From: Kiritimatiellia bacterium | GTDB lineage: Bacteria > Verrucomicrobiota > Kiritimatiellia > RFP12 > UBA1067 | DNA: 43,646 bases | Direction: 5' to 3' | NCBI GenBank assembly: GCA_017403825.1 | Contig: JAFRDO010000051.1 | Coordinates: 1 to 43,646, forward strand | Part shown: positions 1 to 8,900 of the stretch, in pieces | Position numbering within the stretch: position 1 is the first letter of the stretch | Layout of the letters: every line of letters begins with the position of its first letter | Translations under genes and position numbers: made by a program | Notes under the pieces: model-generated | The model's database searches: none | What the model saw: only the letters and a program-made list of their open reading frames with translations | What the model was told of the DNA's origin: nothing

Positions 1-96
1 CCGCTCACAATGCTCTGCGTTCAGTACAGGGCAGCCGCGCCGGGCAGCGTCACGCCAGCCGACGGAACGATTCTCGCCGATCCGGTAAAGTGGTAG
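1..96 (+). CDS. 3' end of an unidentified gene (partial)
   Basis: An open frame enters from the left edge and stops with TAG at 94-96. The 31 visible residues end in ADPVKW. They are too few to assign a family. The next gene starts 40 bases downstream on the same strand with its own strong ribosome binding site, so the two may be cotranscribed. The frame could also be chance, as no start is visible. Confidence 0.35.
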   Translation, partial: PLTMLCVQYRAAAPGSVTPADGTILADPVKW

Positions 97-136
97 TCGA
101 GTCGGACAAGGGCAAAGGCACGAAGGAGGTTAGGAG

Positions 137-1162
137 TTGAAGAAACTCATCATAGGAGGAATGGCAATGGCCAGTGCGATTATGGCAGGTGCGGCGGAAT
201 TGACGCCGAAGGAAACGGCAATCGTCGATATCGGCGCGTGGACGGCGCGCGGCGAGCAGGACAAGCTCAGCGCGGCGTTCAAGGCAGGGTTCGACACGGG
301 ACTCACGCTCAACGAGGCGAAGGAACTCGTCGGGCAGCTTTATGCCTACTGCGGCTTCCCGCGTGCGTTGAATGCGGCGGGGACGCTGATGAAGATTGCG
401 GGCGAAGTAAAACCAACAGAAGGCCCCGCCGCGTCCATGCCGCGCGGCTCGCTTGGTGGACAAGCCTTGCCTGTCGGGACGGCGAACCAGACGAAGCTCT
501 GCGGCGGGCCGGTCAAGGGCGCGCTCTTCGACTTCCATCCGCAACTTGATGAATACCTCAAGGCGCATCTCTTCGGCGACATCTTCCAGCGCGACAACCT
601 CGACTGGAAGACGCGCGAACTCGTCACCATCGCCGCGCTTGCCGCACGACCGGAGACCGAGCCGCAGCTCAAGGCGCACATCCAGGTCGGCAAGGTGAAC
701 GGCATCTCCGACGAGCAGGCCTCCGCAATCGTGCGACGTGTGCAGAGTCCAGCCGATCCGTCGAACTTGCCGAGCGACTGGTCGCCGATCCCCGTGGGCG
801 AGCCAAACACCGCCTACGCCAAATATTTCAGCGGAAGGAGCTACCTCCACAAGCTGACACTCGGCCAAGTGCCCGCGTTCGGCGTGACGTTCGAGCCGAA
901 CTGCCGCAACAACTGGCACATCCACCACGCCAAGACGGGCGGCGGACAGATTCTCATCGTCACGGCTGGCGAGGGTTACTACCAGGAGTGGGGCAAGGAG
1001 CCTCGCCGAATCAGGAAAGGTGACACAGTGAACATCCCCGCCGGAGTCAAGCACTGGCACGGAGCTGCGGACTGCTGGTTCCAGCACATCGCGCTCGAAG
1101 TCCCAGGCACCGAAACCCGCACCGAGTGGTGCGAACCTGTCGCAACGCATGTCATGGAATGA
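137..1162 (+). CDS. Carboxymuconolactone decarboxylase-like / cupin two-domain protein
   Basis: Predicted 341-residue protein starting with TTG; an AAGGAGG box at 123-129 sits 7 bases upstream and fixes this start. Residues 1-20 look like a signal peptide (MKKL followed by a small-residue hydrophobic run), so it is probably exported. About residues 25-185 resemble the AhpD/carboxymuconolactone decarboxylase family, including the DWKTRELVTIAALAA helix, but no CxxC redox pair is visible. About residues 230-325 form a cupin barrel with the metal-site pattern HIHH and a later PAGVKHWHGA motif. In this family such fusions are usually annotated as decarboxylase/cupin proteins of unknown substrate. 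A GNAT gene follows 13 bases after the stop. The role (detoxification of a small molecule) is inference. Confidence 0.85.
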   Translation: MKKLIIGGMAMASAIMAGAAELTPKETAIVDIGAWTARGEQDKLSAAFKAGFDTGLTLNEAKELVGQLYAYCGFPRALNAAGTLMKIAGEVKPTEGPAASMPRGSLGGQALPVGTANQTKLCGGPVKGALFDFHPQLDEYLKAHLFGDIFQRDNLDWKTRELVTIAALAARPETEPQLKAHIQVGKVNGISDEQASAIVRRVQSPADPSNLPSDWSPIPVGEPNTAYAKYFSGRSYLHKLTLGQVPAFGVTFEPNCRNNWHIHHAKTGGGQILIVTAGEGYYQEWGKEPRRIRKGDTVNIPAGVKHWHGAADCWFQHIALEVPGTETRTEWCEPVATHVME

Positions 1163-1175
1163 AAGGTGTCTTACA

Positions 1176-1667
1176 ATGAACTGTTTGAGCGTAAGAAAGT
1201 ACGAGACCAACGATCTGGATGCCATGATCGCCATTTGGAACGAGGTCGTGGAGGCTGGCGACGCCTTCCCGCAGGAGGAACCGTTGACACGCGAGAGCGG
1301 GGCGGCGTTTTTCGCCTCACAAACGCATGTCGGCGTGGCTGTGGATGAGGACGATGGAATTGTCGGGCTTTACATCCTTCATCCCAACAATGTGGGACGG
1401 TGCGGACACATCGCAAACGCCAGTTACGCCGTGCGTTCCAACTGCCGGGGCCGCCACATCGGCGAGAAGCTTGTTCTGGACTGCCTCGCGCAGGCCAAGG
1501 CGCACGGATTCGGCATCCTCCAGTTCAACGCCGTTGTCGAGGGGAACATTCATGCGCGGCATCTTTATGAGCGCCTTGGCTTCACGCAGCTTGGCACGAT
1601 TCCGCACGGCTTCCGCATGAAGGACGGATCGTTCACCAACATCTGCCCCTACTTCCGCGAGACATGA
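1176..1667 (+). CDS. GNAT-family N-acetyltransferase
   Basis: A 163-residue protein when started at ATG 1176, which has GAAAGGTG 7 bases upstream; an in-frame ATG at 1149 would overlap the previous gene and lacks a binding site. The fold is read from the N-terminal pattern RKYETNDLDAMIAIWNEV, typical of GNAT acetyltransferases, the acetyl-CoA loop SNCRGRHIGEKLVLDCL (the R/Q-x-x-G-x-G/A-like motif A) and the closing motif HARHLYERLGFTQLGT. It should transfer an acetyl group from acetyl-CoA to an amine; the substrate cannot be read. It resembles phosphinothricin-type acetyltransferases in length and C-terminal motif, but that is only a family resemblance. It is probably cotranscribed with the upstream cupin gene. 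Confidence 0.85.
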   Translation: MNCLSVRKYETNDLDAMIAIWNEVVEAGDAFPQEEPLTRESGAAFFASQTHVGVAVDEDDGIVGLYILHPNNVGRCGHIANASYAVRSNCRGRHIGEKLVLDCLAQAKAHGFGILQFNAVVEGNIHARHLYERLGFTQLGTIPHGFRMKDGSFTNICPYFRET

Positions 1668-1756
1668 TCAGGTTGCTCACCATTGTCCCAATGTCACCGC
1701 TCGATACGAGGGGATGAAACTCACTTTTAGAAAGAATACTATTGAAAGGAATTGAA

Positions 1757-2386
1757 ATGGGATTCAGACAAGTCATAGAGAAGCGCCGCACAACGCGGCA
1801 GTTTACGAGCGTGCCTGTTGGCCGCAAGACTATCGAACGCATCATCAAGGCGGGGCTGATGGCACCGTCATTCGACCATGCGCGTAAATGGAACTTCGTC
1901 ATACTTGATGACGCGGAGGCAAAGACGGCGGCGATAGAGTGCATCAAGCCGCTCCCTTGCGCTATCGACAAGCCCACGACGCCGATTGCGGAAATGATAA
2001 AGATTGCGTTCCCGAAGCAGCATTCCATGTTTGCGGAGGCCCCGTGCGTCGCGCTGCCGCTCTCTTCCCTGCTGATGGTCGCGTGCGGGCTGTGCATCTC
2101 GGTGATGTTCGGCGGAATCTTCAACCTGGCGACCGACGGTCTGGGGCGGCTCGTGCCGGTCGCTTCCGGCATCACGATGTCGCTTGTCTCGGGCGGGGCG
2201 CTCCTCGCCGTCATCGGCGTCGTGACGGATCGCTTCGGCATTCTTTCGAGCTGCTGGGTGTTCGCCGGGTTCCTGGCGTACATCCTCTTCTTCGCCGTCT
2301 GCGGCTCGCGCAGCGGCAGATTGTCAATGTCAATTGACTTGCAGTGGGGAGGAGAGGGAAATACATGGCGTCAAAGAAATTGCTGA
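1757..2386 (+). pseudogene. Chimeric frame: nitroreductase N-terminal half joined to MFS transporter C-terminus
   Basis: A 209-codon frame from ATG 1757 (GAAAGGA 6 bases upstream). Residues 1 to about 95 match the start of nitroreductase-family flavoproteins: FRQVIEKRRTTRQF, then LMAPSFDHARKWNFVI and MFAEAP. From about residue 97 the sequence changes abruptly to hydrophobic helices such as LVPVASGITMSLVSGGALLAV and WVFAGFLAYILFFAVCGSR, which match the last helices of FucP-type sugar MFS transporters. The final residues run into the start of the next gene and look non-native. Neither half can be functional: the flavoprotein lacks its second half and the transporter lacks about nine helices. 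A deletion fusing two genes, or an assembly join, at about 2040-2060 is the simplest explanation. Confidence 0.75.
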
Positions 2387-2837
2387 TGCTTTCGTTGGTG
2401 CTTGCCGCAGTCGTGGCGAGGGCCGCGCAAAGCGTTCCTACATGGATAAAGGTCGGGGACGATGGCATCTATGTCGCAGATGTTTCCTACCCGTATACGT
2501 TTCCTTCAAGCGGAGCCGTTCTGAACCGGACGCAGAGCGGCTACAGACTTGACTTGAACGGAATATTGATAAGGCCGGGTGCGTTCGAGGGCAGTTCGAT
2601 ACGGGCGGACGGCGACCTGTCCATTTGTCTTGAAGGCGAAAACTTCATCGAGGGAGGGAGCAGCGCCGGCATATATCTGTCGAGTACGCGAACATGCAGC
2701 CACAACCTTACGATTTTCGGTACGGGGAAGTTGACCGTTATGGCAGATTCGTCATCGTTTCTATCGCATGGCATATACGCCGGTGACGACATTTCCATAA
2801 TGGCAGGAGCGACAGTTTCAGTCTATGGCGGCGGAGC

Positions 2838-2846
2838 GGGGGGGGG
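2838..2846 (+). repeat. Run of nine G inside the InlB-repeat gene
   Basis: A mononucleotide tract GGGGGGGGG at which the coding frame of the surrounding gene switches by one base. Eight (or eleven) G would keep the gene open. Such tracts are common both as slippage-driven phase-variation switches in surface proteins and as sequencing errors. Confidence 0.9.
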
Positions 2847-4008
2847 TAGTTTCGCAATATGGGAATGTGCTTCTCAGCGGTTGCATGGTTGGGGTGTATG
2901 GATCGTCTGGATGTGCAATTCAATCAGACGGCAGCATATCTGTCCTTGCGGCGATGCTTTCCGTCCAGACGACAGATCGTGGCGTCTATGCGCCGGACAA
3001 CATTGTCGTGGATGCGGCGATTGTCAATGCCTTCACCCCTTTGACTTGCTTTTCAAGCAAGGGTTTCTATGCTAGTCATTCATATTTGGCAATGGCTGCA
3101 ACATCTCTGAATGATTGTTCGGTTTTGCACTCCAGCGAGGTGGCATTTGACGGTTGCGTGGCCAAAATCGTCGGGTTTTCGACATCCGATGTGCAGTGCG
3201 CCCGATGCGTGGAAGCCATTGATGTTGCCTTGGGCGAAGGTAATTATTACATCGGACTGAACGCGAGGCGGTTCGCCGGCAACGAGAACAAAATCTCCAA
3301 TTCTTGTGGTATTTTCGCCGATAATTTGGTTGTATGCGGGGGAAATGTTAGTGTCTGCGCTCCGGGTGTGTCGTGCGTCATGGCAAACGTTGATCTTGAA
3401 TCCGGCATGCTGGAAACGTCGAAGAAGTTCGACATGGCGGAAATGTTCAAGTACGATGCTGGAATTGTCGTCGGGTATACTGCGGCCATTGGAGCAGGGC
3501 TGTTCGATGTCTCCACGGCATCAGTTGATTTCTATACGCAATTCTTTCTTGACGCGCTTTCGAATGGATTAATGAGCAACATAGAGGGAGCATCTGCGAT
3601 AGCTGTCAATATTGGCTACGGAGCGTATGTCCAGAATGGTGGAACAGTGATGGGAGGGGGCGCGATCCATGGCATAGTGACTTGCAAATACGCTCCGGTG
3701 CTGAATGGTGGTTCTTGCAATGCGGCGTTTCAACTTGCAGACGTAGGAGGAAGCGGGTGGGTTTATTATGCGACATCTCCATGTTCCGTGCATGATGGAG
3801 TTACGGACACAAACCTCAAGTGCATCGAGTACGCGGTTCCTAACGCGGCGAAATACGACAAGATAACGCAGTCGTGGACCGGCATTCTGCCGGCGTACTA
3901 CGGCACGGGGTCGTTGTATGCAGACGGCGGCGGCAAACTGTATTTTTGGGTGCCGGAGACATGGAGCGTTGGCGAGAAGTCCGGCAATGCCTGCAAGGTG
4001 ACGTTCAA

Positions 4009-4431
4009 CGCGAACGGCGGAAGCGGAGTCATGACAAAGTCGGTCACCAAGGGCAAGGCGGTCGGGACGCTGCCGAAGGCGACGAGGAAGGGCTACAAGT
4101 TCAAGGGCTGGTACACCAAGAAGAGCGGTGGAACGAAGGTCAAGACTTCGACCAAGGTCACGAAGAAGGTCACGTACTACGCGCACTGGACGGCGAACAA
4201 GTACAAGATCAAGTTTAACGCGAACGGCGGCAAGGGCACGATGAAGACGCTGTCCTCGACGTACGGCAAGAGTGTCAAACTGACGGCCAACGCCTTCAAG
4301 AAGTCCAAGTACAAGTTCGCTGGCTGGGCGACGAGTAAGAACGGCGCGGTCGTGTATAAGAACAAGGCCAAGGTTAAGAACCTGACGGACAAGAACGGCA
4401 AGACCGTGACGCTCTACGCCGTCTGGACTAA
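4009..4431 (+). repeat. Two tandem InlB B-repeats (protein level)
   Basis: Two units of about 70 residues, the first beginning KVTFNANGGSGVM and ending VTYYAHWTA, the second beginning KIKFNANGGKGTM and ending VTLYAVWTK. Both are very lysine-rich and use nearly the same codons for FNANGG (AACGCGAACGGCGG), pointing to internal duplication. They form the extreme C-terminus of the protein. Confidence 0.85.
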
Positions 4432-4436
4432 GTAAA

Positions 4437-4607
4437 ATCGTCTATCGTCAAGTCCGCGAAGTCGGTTGCGTCCTTCGCATCAGGGCGGTGATGACGGACG
4501 CGGTCGGCGGCAACACGGCAGTTGGCTTCGTCATTGCGGAGCTGGATGGCGGCGGCTGCCGCATTGAGTCGGAAGACGGCTCGATGTGGGCCGAGTGGCA
4601 TTTATAG
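4437..4607 (+). other. Possible remnant of a gene 3' end in the 395-base gap before hicB
   Basis: Immediately after the InlB-repeat stop, a frame without its own plausible start reads through about 56 codons to TAG at 4605-4607 and ends MWAEWHL. Its composition is protein-like, but no family is recognised; it may be the tail of a gene whose 5' part was lost. The rest of the gap (4608-4789) contains no credible gene; only the short palindrome CATATATG at 4703-4710 stands out. Confidence 0.25.
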
Positions 4608-4789
4608 CCAAGTGCCTTTCGTCCGACACCGATACTCCGCGCCGTTCGCAGGCGTTCGTGGTCGCGCGAAGCGCAAATCGGATTGTTTGGCGCATATGGA
4701 ACCATATATGTGGAATCGCGACGATGCTGGCATGCCGTGTTTTTGTGCATAAAAGTCTCTGTGCACCCGATGCCCGGTGCCGCAGTGAA

Positions 4790-4823
4790 AGCAAAAGCGC
4801 TCAACATCAATTTTTGCTATAAT
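4790..4823 (+). promoter_or_regulatory. hicBA promoter with inverted-repeat operator
   Basis: An extended -10 TGCTATAAT ends at 4823, eight bases before the hicB ATG, so the transcript should be leaderless. Overlapping it is a perfect inverted repeat AGCAAAA (4790-4796) / TTTTGCT (4812-4818), with centres 22 bases apart, i.e. two helical turns on one DNA face. HicB antitoxins usually repress their own operon by binding such a site; that this repeat is the site is inference. Confidence 0.6.
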
Positions 4824-4830
4824 ATGCGCC

Positions 4831-5193
4831 ATGCAGACGCTTGAAAGAACTTTCACCCTTGATCGCGACCTCGCCCGCCGTGCCGACCGCAAGCTGCATA
4901 GATACGGCATGAGCCTTGACGATGCCTTGGAGAAAACGCTTGTATTCGTTTTGTCCACACGTGGCAACCCGTGGGGCGACACTGTGCGCCCCATGCCGTC
5001 GGTCATTGAGTTTGACACGCAGGGTGAGCATTTTGTGGCTGATGTCACGCAAGAAGGCGACAGATATCTTGCTGAAGTGCGCGGACATCCCGAGTGCTTT
5101 ACGGAAGGCGGAAGCGAAGCGGAACTTCGCCAGTATCTTGTTGAAGTAACGGATGGGATGCTTTTTGGTCTTGGCGAGAAGGTCGCCCGATGA
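4831..5193 (+). CDS. hicB: HicB-family antitoxin
   Basis: A 120-residue protein beginning at ATG 4831. Residues 1-45 resemble a ribbon-helix-helix/RelB-type DNA-binding segment (FTLDRDLARRADRKLHRYGMS), and about residues 55-115 the HicB partner-binding fold, read from DTQGEHFVADVTQEGDRYLAEVRGHPECFTEGGS. The antitoxin should neutralise HicA and repress the operon. There is no ribosome binding site: the -10 hexamer ends 8 bases upstream, so translation of a leaderless mRNA is expected. The stop overlaps the hicA start as ATGA at 5190-5193. Gene order is hicB-hicA, the reverse of the commonest arrangement. Confidence 0.8.
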   Translation: MQTLERTFTLDRDLARRADRKLHRYGMSLDDALEKTLVFVLSTRGNPWGDTVRPMPSVIEFDTQGEHFVADVTQEGDRYLAEVRGHPECFTEGGSEAELRQYLVEVTDGMLFGLGEKVAR

Positions 5194-5390
5194 AGCCCCT
5201 GAACTTCAGACAAGTCGAACGAATCCTCAAGACCGCCAACTTCAGGCACGACCGCACAAGCGGTAGCCATTTCATCTGGACAAACGCCGATGGGAAATCT
5301 GTTCCCGTGCCACACCATGGGAATCAACCGTTGCCGCAGGGTACGTTGCTGTCGATTTTCAGATTGGCTGGATTGCCGCCGCCAAGATAG
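5190..5390 (+). CDS. hicA: HicA-family mRNA interferase toxin
   Basis: A 66-residue protein translationally coupled to hicB through a 4-base overlap. It carries the HicA signature: FRQVERILKTANFRHDRTSGSHFIW, with the histidine of GSH that is the catalytic residue in characterised HicA toxins, then PVPHHGNQPLPQGTLLSIFRLAGL. Length is typical. Known HicA proteins cleave mRNA independently of translation until bound by HicB. The pair lies in the worn accessory zone and just upstream of the convergent glycan operon, as is common for mobile toxin-antitoxin pairs. Confidence 0.88.
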   Translation: MKPLNFRQVERILKTANFRHDRTSGSHFIWTNADGKSVPVPHHGNQPLPQGTLLSIFRLAGLPPPR

Positions 5391-5415
5391 CCCGCTCTCC
5401 TTACTCGTGTTTGCG

Positions 5416-6906
5416 TCACTTAAGCGGCGCGCAGTTGACATGGGCGGCGATGAGCCGCTTGCGGTGGACGGCCATGCGCCGCGAGAAGTCCGTGAAGTCG
5501 CGCGGTGCGGCAGGCGAGGTCCATAGCGCCTCCGCGAACGCGCACGCACGCGGCCAGAGCTTGAAGTCGAGGTCGTAGATGTTCCACGTGCATTCGCTCC
5601 ACATGCAGCATTCCGCGCCAAGCACGTGCGGCTTGGCCTTCTCGGACATGCCGGCGAACGGGTCGAACGAATACGCCGTCTCCAGCGTCAGCCACGTTCC
5701 CGGGCTAAGGTAGGTGAAGGGGTCGTCCGGCGTCTTCTGCGGCAGGGAGAAATACGTGCTTTTCAGATCGGAAACAATCGTCGGATGCCCAGCCTCGGCC
5801 GCCAGTAGCCCGAATTTGTTGCCGTGTTGGATGTGCCAGCCGTGTATGATCGTCTCCTTGCCAGGATTCCCGGCGAAAACCTCGTCCCAGCCGATAGCCC
5901 TCCGTCCTTTTTTGGCGAGGTAGTCGGTGAAGTGGCGCGTCACCCATGCTTGGAGCGCGTCCTCGTCCTTGAGACCGAGGGCCTTGATGCGGGCCTGGCA
6001 CTTCGGGCACTCCTTCCACCGCGTCTTCGGGCATTCGTCGCCGCCGATGTGGATGCAGGCGCCCGGAAAGAGATTGCACACCTCGTCGTACACCTGCTCC
6101 ATGAAGCGGATGGCGTCGTTGTTTCCGGCGCACAATACGTCCTCCTCGATGGAATGGATCACATTCGGAACACGCGGGAGGTCGCCCTTGCACGAGAACT
6201 CCGGATGTGCCGCTAGAAGCGCCCGTATGTGTCCCGGCATCTCTATCTCCGGCACCACAGTGATGTAGCGCTCTTTAGCGAACGCCAGTATCTCGCGCAC
6301 GTCATCGGCTGTGTAGAAGAAGGGGCCGTACGGCTCGGTGTTGAACACGCAGTCGCCGCGCTCCGCAAGGCCGGTGTGTCCGTACGCCACGGAACAGGGT
6401 CGCACAGCCCCGTACTTCACAAGTTCCGGAAAGCGCTGTATGTCGAGTCGCCAGCCCTGACATTCGGTGAGATGCCAGTGGAACACGTTGAGCTTGTGGT
6501 CCGCCATCAGCTCCAGCTCGTGCTTCACTACCTCCTTGCCAAAGAAGTGGCGCCCTTCGTCCAGCATGACCCCGCGCCACTTAAAGGCCGGCCAATCCAT
6601 AACCGTCCCACACGGAATACTGTTGCAACCCTCCCACGCCAGCTGCTTCAGCGTCTTTCGCGCGTAGAAAGCGCCCGCGTCGTCCGCGCTCGCCACCGTG
6701 ACGCCGTCCGGAGTGATGTCGAGGCGGTATCCTTCAGGCGGCAGCGCGGCGTCACGCACGCAGCGAATGTCCTTCTCCACGAAAGCACACGTGCCCTCGC
6801 GCCACACCTGCTCCCTGGGAGCCGGCACGAGAGCGATTGCAGAGGGCGTTGCGGCCCCGGCGGCCATTGCCGCCGCCGCGAGAATTGTTCCGCACAGGAT
6901 TCTCAT
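5416..6906 (-). CDS. Secreted GH20 beta-N-acetylhexosaminidase
   Basis: A 496-residue protein whose start at 6906 is set by the signal peptide MRILCGTILAAAAMAAGAA, shared almost exactly with two other genes of this operon. A GH20b-type N-domain (about 20-130, GYRLDITPDGVTVASAD) precedes the GH20 barrel (about 135-480) with LNVFHWHLTECQGWRLDI, PEIEMPGHIRALL and the catalytic Asp-Glu pair in HIGGDECPKTRW, where Glu is the acid/base and Asp assists the substrate N-acetyl group. It should release terminal GlcNAc or GalNAc outside the cytoplasm. It is the last gene of the operon, 10 bases after the DUF1080 gene, and converges with hicA 25 bases away. nagB in the same operon supports an amino-sugar role. 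Confidence 0.93.
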   Translation of the reverse strand: MRILCGTILAAAAMAAGAATPSAIALVPAPREQVWREGTCAFVEKDIRCVRDAALPPEGYRLDITPDGVTVASADDAGAFYARKTLKQLAWEGCNSIPCGTVMDWPAFKWRGVMLDEGRHFFGKEVVKHELELMADHKLNVFHWHLTECQGWRLDIQRFPELVKYGAVRPCSVAYGHTGLAERGDCVFNTEPYGPFFYTADDVREILAFAKERYITVVPEIEMPGHIRALLAAHPEFSCKGDLPRVPNVIHSIEEDVLCAGNNDAIRFMEQVYDEVCNLFPGACIHIGGDECPKTRWKECPKCQARIKALGLKDEDALQAWVTRHFTDYLAKKGRRAIGWDEVFAGNPGKETIIHGWHIQHGNKFGLLAAEAGHPTIVSDLKSTYFSLPQKTPDDPFTYLSPGTWLTLETAYSFDPFAGMSEKAKPHVLGAECCMWSECTWNIYDLDFKLWPRACAFAEALWTSPAAPRDFTDFSRRMAVHRKRLIAAHVNCAPLK

Positions 6907-6916
6907 TTTATTGCGC

Positions 6917-8875
6917 TCATTTCTCTTTTTCGCCAAGAGGACGGATGCGGAGATTGCGGAAGTATGGACGTGCACCGCCATGCATGCCTTGAAGACCGAT
7001 CGCTCCGTGCTTGGGAAGGCTTGCAAGCGGCTTTGACAGCCAAGGCTGTATTGGCGTGCCGTCGGGATTCGTCTTGGCGCTCGTGTAGCGCGAAAGGTCG
7101 TCGTCAACGGTGACAACTCCGTTCACCATGACCTTGATATGGTCACCGCGAGCCCAGATCGTCAGGCTGTTCCACTCTCCAGCCGGCTTGCCGCAGCTCT
7201 TCTCAGGGCCTACATGTCCATAGAGACCCCCGTTCTTCAGCCGGGGAGGGTCGTTCTTCCACTTGTCAGCATAGTCGTCCAGGAGCTGCACTTCCACCGA
7301 ATTGGGAACCCAGTCCTTGACGTCGCTCGTGTAGATGATTACGCCGGAATTCGCGGCGGGGTCGAGCTTGTATTCGAGGTCGAGTGCGAAGTCCGAGTAA
7401 TCTCCCTTGAACCACAGCGCACTGTCCTTCGACGCGGTCAGAACCCCGTCTGAGAAAGTCCATACGCCTTTCTCGAAGTCGGCGGACTCCTCGAGGGCAC
7501 CCGGGATCAAGTCGTTCCAGCATGTCTTGTCCGCAAGGTAATTCGACTCAAAGTTAGAGAGTTCAAGAAGCGCGGCGGCGGATGACTCCATGCAGTTGAG
7601 CCAGTCGTATCTTTCGTTGGACTGGCCAGAATCGTCCGCCCAAAACGTCGGAATGCGGCCCGACGGCTTCTGGACTCGCGTCACCGTGCCCCCGAGGGCC
7701 CTCGCCTTAGCAAGATCCTCTGCACGGCCCTCCACCTTGTATATTGCGAGATAGGCGCAGATCATCTTCGCCGCAGAAGCGTCAATCGGCGTGAAGCATA
7801 CATACTGTTCGAGCACGGATGGCGTCGGCCACTTCACATGGTTCGGCGGCGCGCTCCACACAACAAAGCGCTTTTCACAGAATTCTAGCAGTCGTCTGCA
7901 TTGCGCCAGCCGCGCCTTGTCTTCCGGGAATCGTTCGAGAATGTACATCATCACGTCCATCACGTTGTGCTCGGTGGGGTTCTTGTAGGGCGCGGTGGGC
8001 TGGACGTCCTCGAACTGCCCGTCCCAGTTCCAGTCCCGGAGCGGATGATCCTCCATCCATGCGAATGTCCTGTCGGCCGCCTCGCGCCACTTGTCGTCGC
8101 CAGTCGCCTTGAAGAGCGCCTTGAAGAGAAGAAGCGGGCGTGTCGGGACGAGCGCAGTATCTCCAACGGGTTCGCCTGTTGCAAGCTTCATCTTGAGCGG
8201 CCACGAGCCGTCAGACCTGCGCGTCTTGATATACGTATCGCCGATGCCGACGGCTGCGGCAAGAAACCTTGTGTCTTTCGTCACCGCATGATATGCGAGG
8301 AACGCGCATCCAACGTCGGCCGGATAGACCAGCATCACCTCTCCCCTGTACTTGACGGCGCCATCCGGCTCGTTTCCGACCATGCCCGGCCGCTTGCGGG
8401 GACCGTCCGTCTCAGGATTGAACTCCAGCGGCTTGCGGCCGTATGTCGGCGGCCAGAACGCAAGCGCGGCGTCTGCCGGTTCTAGTTCGCCAAGAAGGAA
8501 CTCCGCCGAAGCCTTCGCAAGGCGCATCGCCTTTTCGCAACACTCCGGCTCCTCCCTCGCCCAGAGCAGCATCGCGTCTATGTGCGCGGCATGCGTCTTC
8601 GACACGTATGCGTTGTGCTGGTACAGGCGATAGGGCCTGCCTGTCTCCACGAGCGCGGTCATCGCGGGAAGCGCCGCCATATAGCGGTACGCGGCTATCG
8701 CTGCTTCGCGCCAGGGCTTCGCCGGCGGCGGATACGCGCCCTCCTCAAATTTTGCAGCCGTCTCTGGCCGCGGCGGACAGAGGGCGTCTATGTCCACTTC
8801 AGAAGCGCCAGCGGCCATCGCCGCCGCCGCGAGAATTGTTCCGCACAGTATTCTTGTTTTCATGATGGGTATCAT
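6917..8875 (-). CDS. Secreted alpha/alpha-toroid protein with C-terminal DUF1080 domain
   Basis: Start chosen at 8875 because AAGGGGGA lies about 5 bases upstream; a second ATG at 8863 is possible. Either way the signal peptide contains ILCGTILAAAAMAAGA. About residues 40-460 are helix-rich with paired motifs (WREAAIAAYRYMAALPAM, VYPADVGCAFLAYHAVT, EHNVMDVMMYILERFP), like the (alpha/alpha) toroids of polysaccharide lyases and unsaturated-glycan hydrolases. About residues 480-650 are a DUF1080/3-keto-disaccharide-hydrolase-like beta-sandwich (FALDLEYKLDPAANSGVIIY, PAGEWNSLTIWARGDHIKVMVNG). A role in glycan or 3-keto-glycoside processing is inferred from the domains and neighbours; the exact activity is unknown. 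652 residues; ends 10 bases before the GH20 gene. Confidence 0.75.
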   Translation of the reverse strand: MIPIMKTRILCGTILAAAAMAAGASEVDIDALCPPRPETAAKFEEGAYPPPAKPWREAAIAAYRYMAALPAMTALVETGRPYRLYQHNAYVSKTHAAHIDAMLLWAREEPECCEKAMRLAKASAEFLLGELEPADAALAFWPPTYGRKPLEFNPETDGPRKRPGMVGNEPDGAVKYRGEVMLVYPADVGCAFLAYHAVTKDTRFLAAAVGIGDTYIKTRRSDGSWPLKMKLATGEPVGDTALVPTRPLLLFKALFKATGDDKWREAADRTFAWMEDHPLRDWNWDGQFEDVQPTAPYKNPTEHNVMDVMMYILERFPEDKARLAQCRRLLEFCEKRFVVWSAPPNHVKWPTPSVLEQYVCFTPIDASAAKMICAYLAIYKVEGRAEDLAKARALGGTVTRVQKPSGRIPTFWADDSGQSNERYDWLNCMESSAAALLELSNFESNYLADKTCWNDLIPGALEESADFEKGVWTFSDGVLTASKDSALWFKGDYSDFALDLEYKLDPAANSGVIIYTSDVKDWVPNSVEVQLLDDYADKWKNDPPRLKNGGLYGHVGPEKSCGKPAGEWNSLTIWARGDHIKVMVNGVVTVDDDLSRYTSAKTNPDGTPIQPWLSKPLASLPKHGAIGLQGMHGGARPYFRNLRIRPLGEKEK

Positions 8876-8900
8876 GTGTGTCCCCCTTTTTGAATTTGCG

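Larger units (their letters stand above)
2365..4435 (+). pseudogene. Secreted InlB-repeat surface protein, frameshifted at a poly-G tract
   Basis: Starts at ATG 2365 with GGGAGGAG upstream. Residues 1-22 (MASKKLLMLSLVLAAVVARA) are a clear signal peptide. The reading frame is lost at nine consecutive G at 2838-2846: the first frame gives a non-homologous tail ending at 3075, while the frame one base over continues in the same style to a TAA at 4433-4435. Removing one G restores a 689-residue protein. The middle is rich in G, S, V and cysteine and reads like a solenoid/adhesin. About 4009-4431 encodes two tandem InlB-type (Listeria-Bacteroides) repeats with the signature FNANGG, GYKFKGWYT and YYAHWT / LYAVWTK. 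The protein is probably surface exposed. Whether the shift is a sequencing error, a mutation or phase variation cannot be decided here. Confidence 0.75.

Noticed and set aside
4703..4710. CATATATG palindrome upstream of hicBA as an operator
   Set aside because: It lies more than 100 bases from the promoter and is short; the inverted repeat overlapping the -10 is a better operator.
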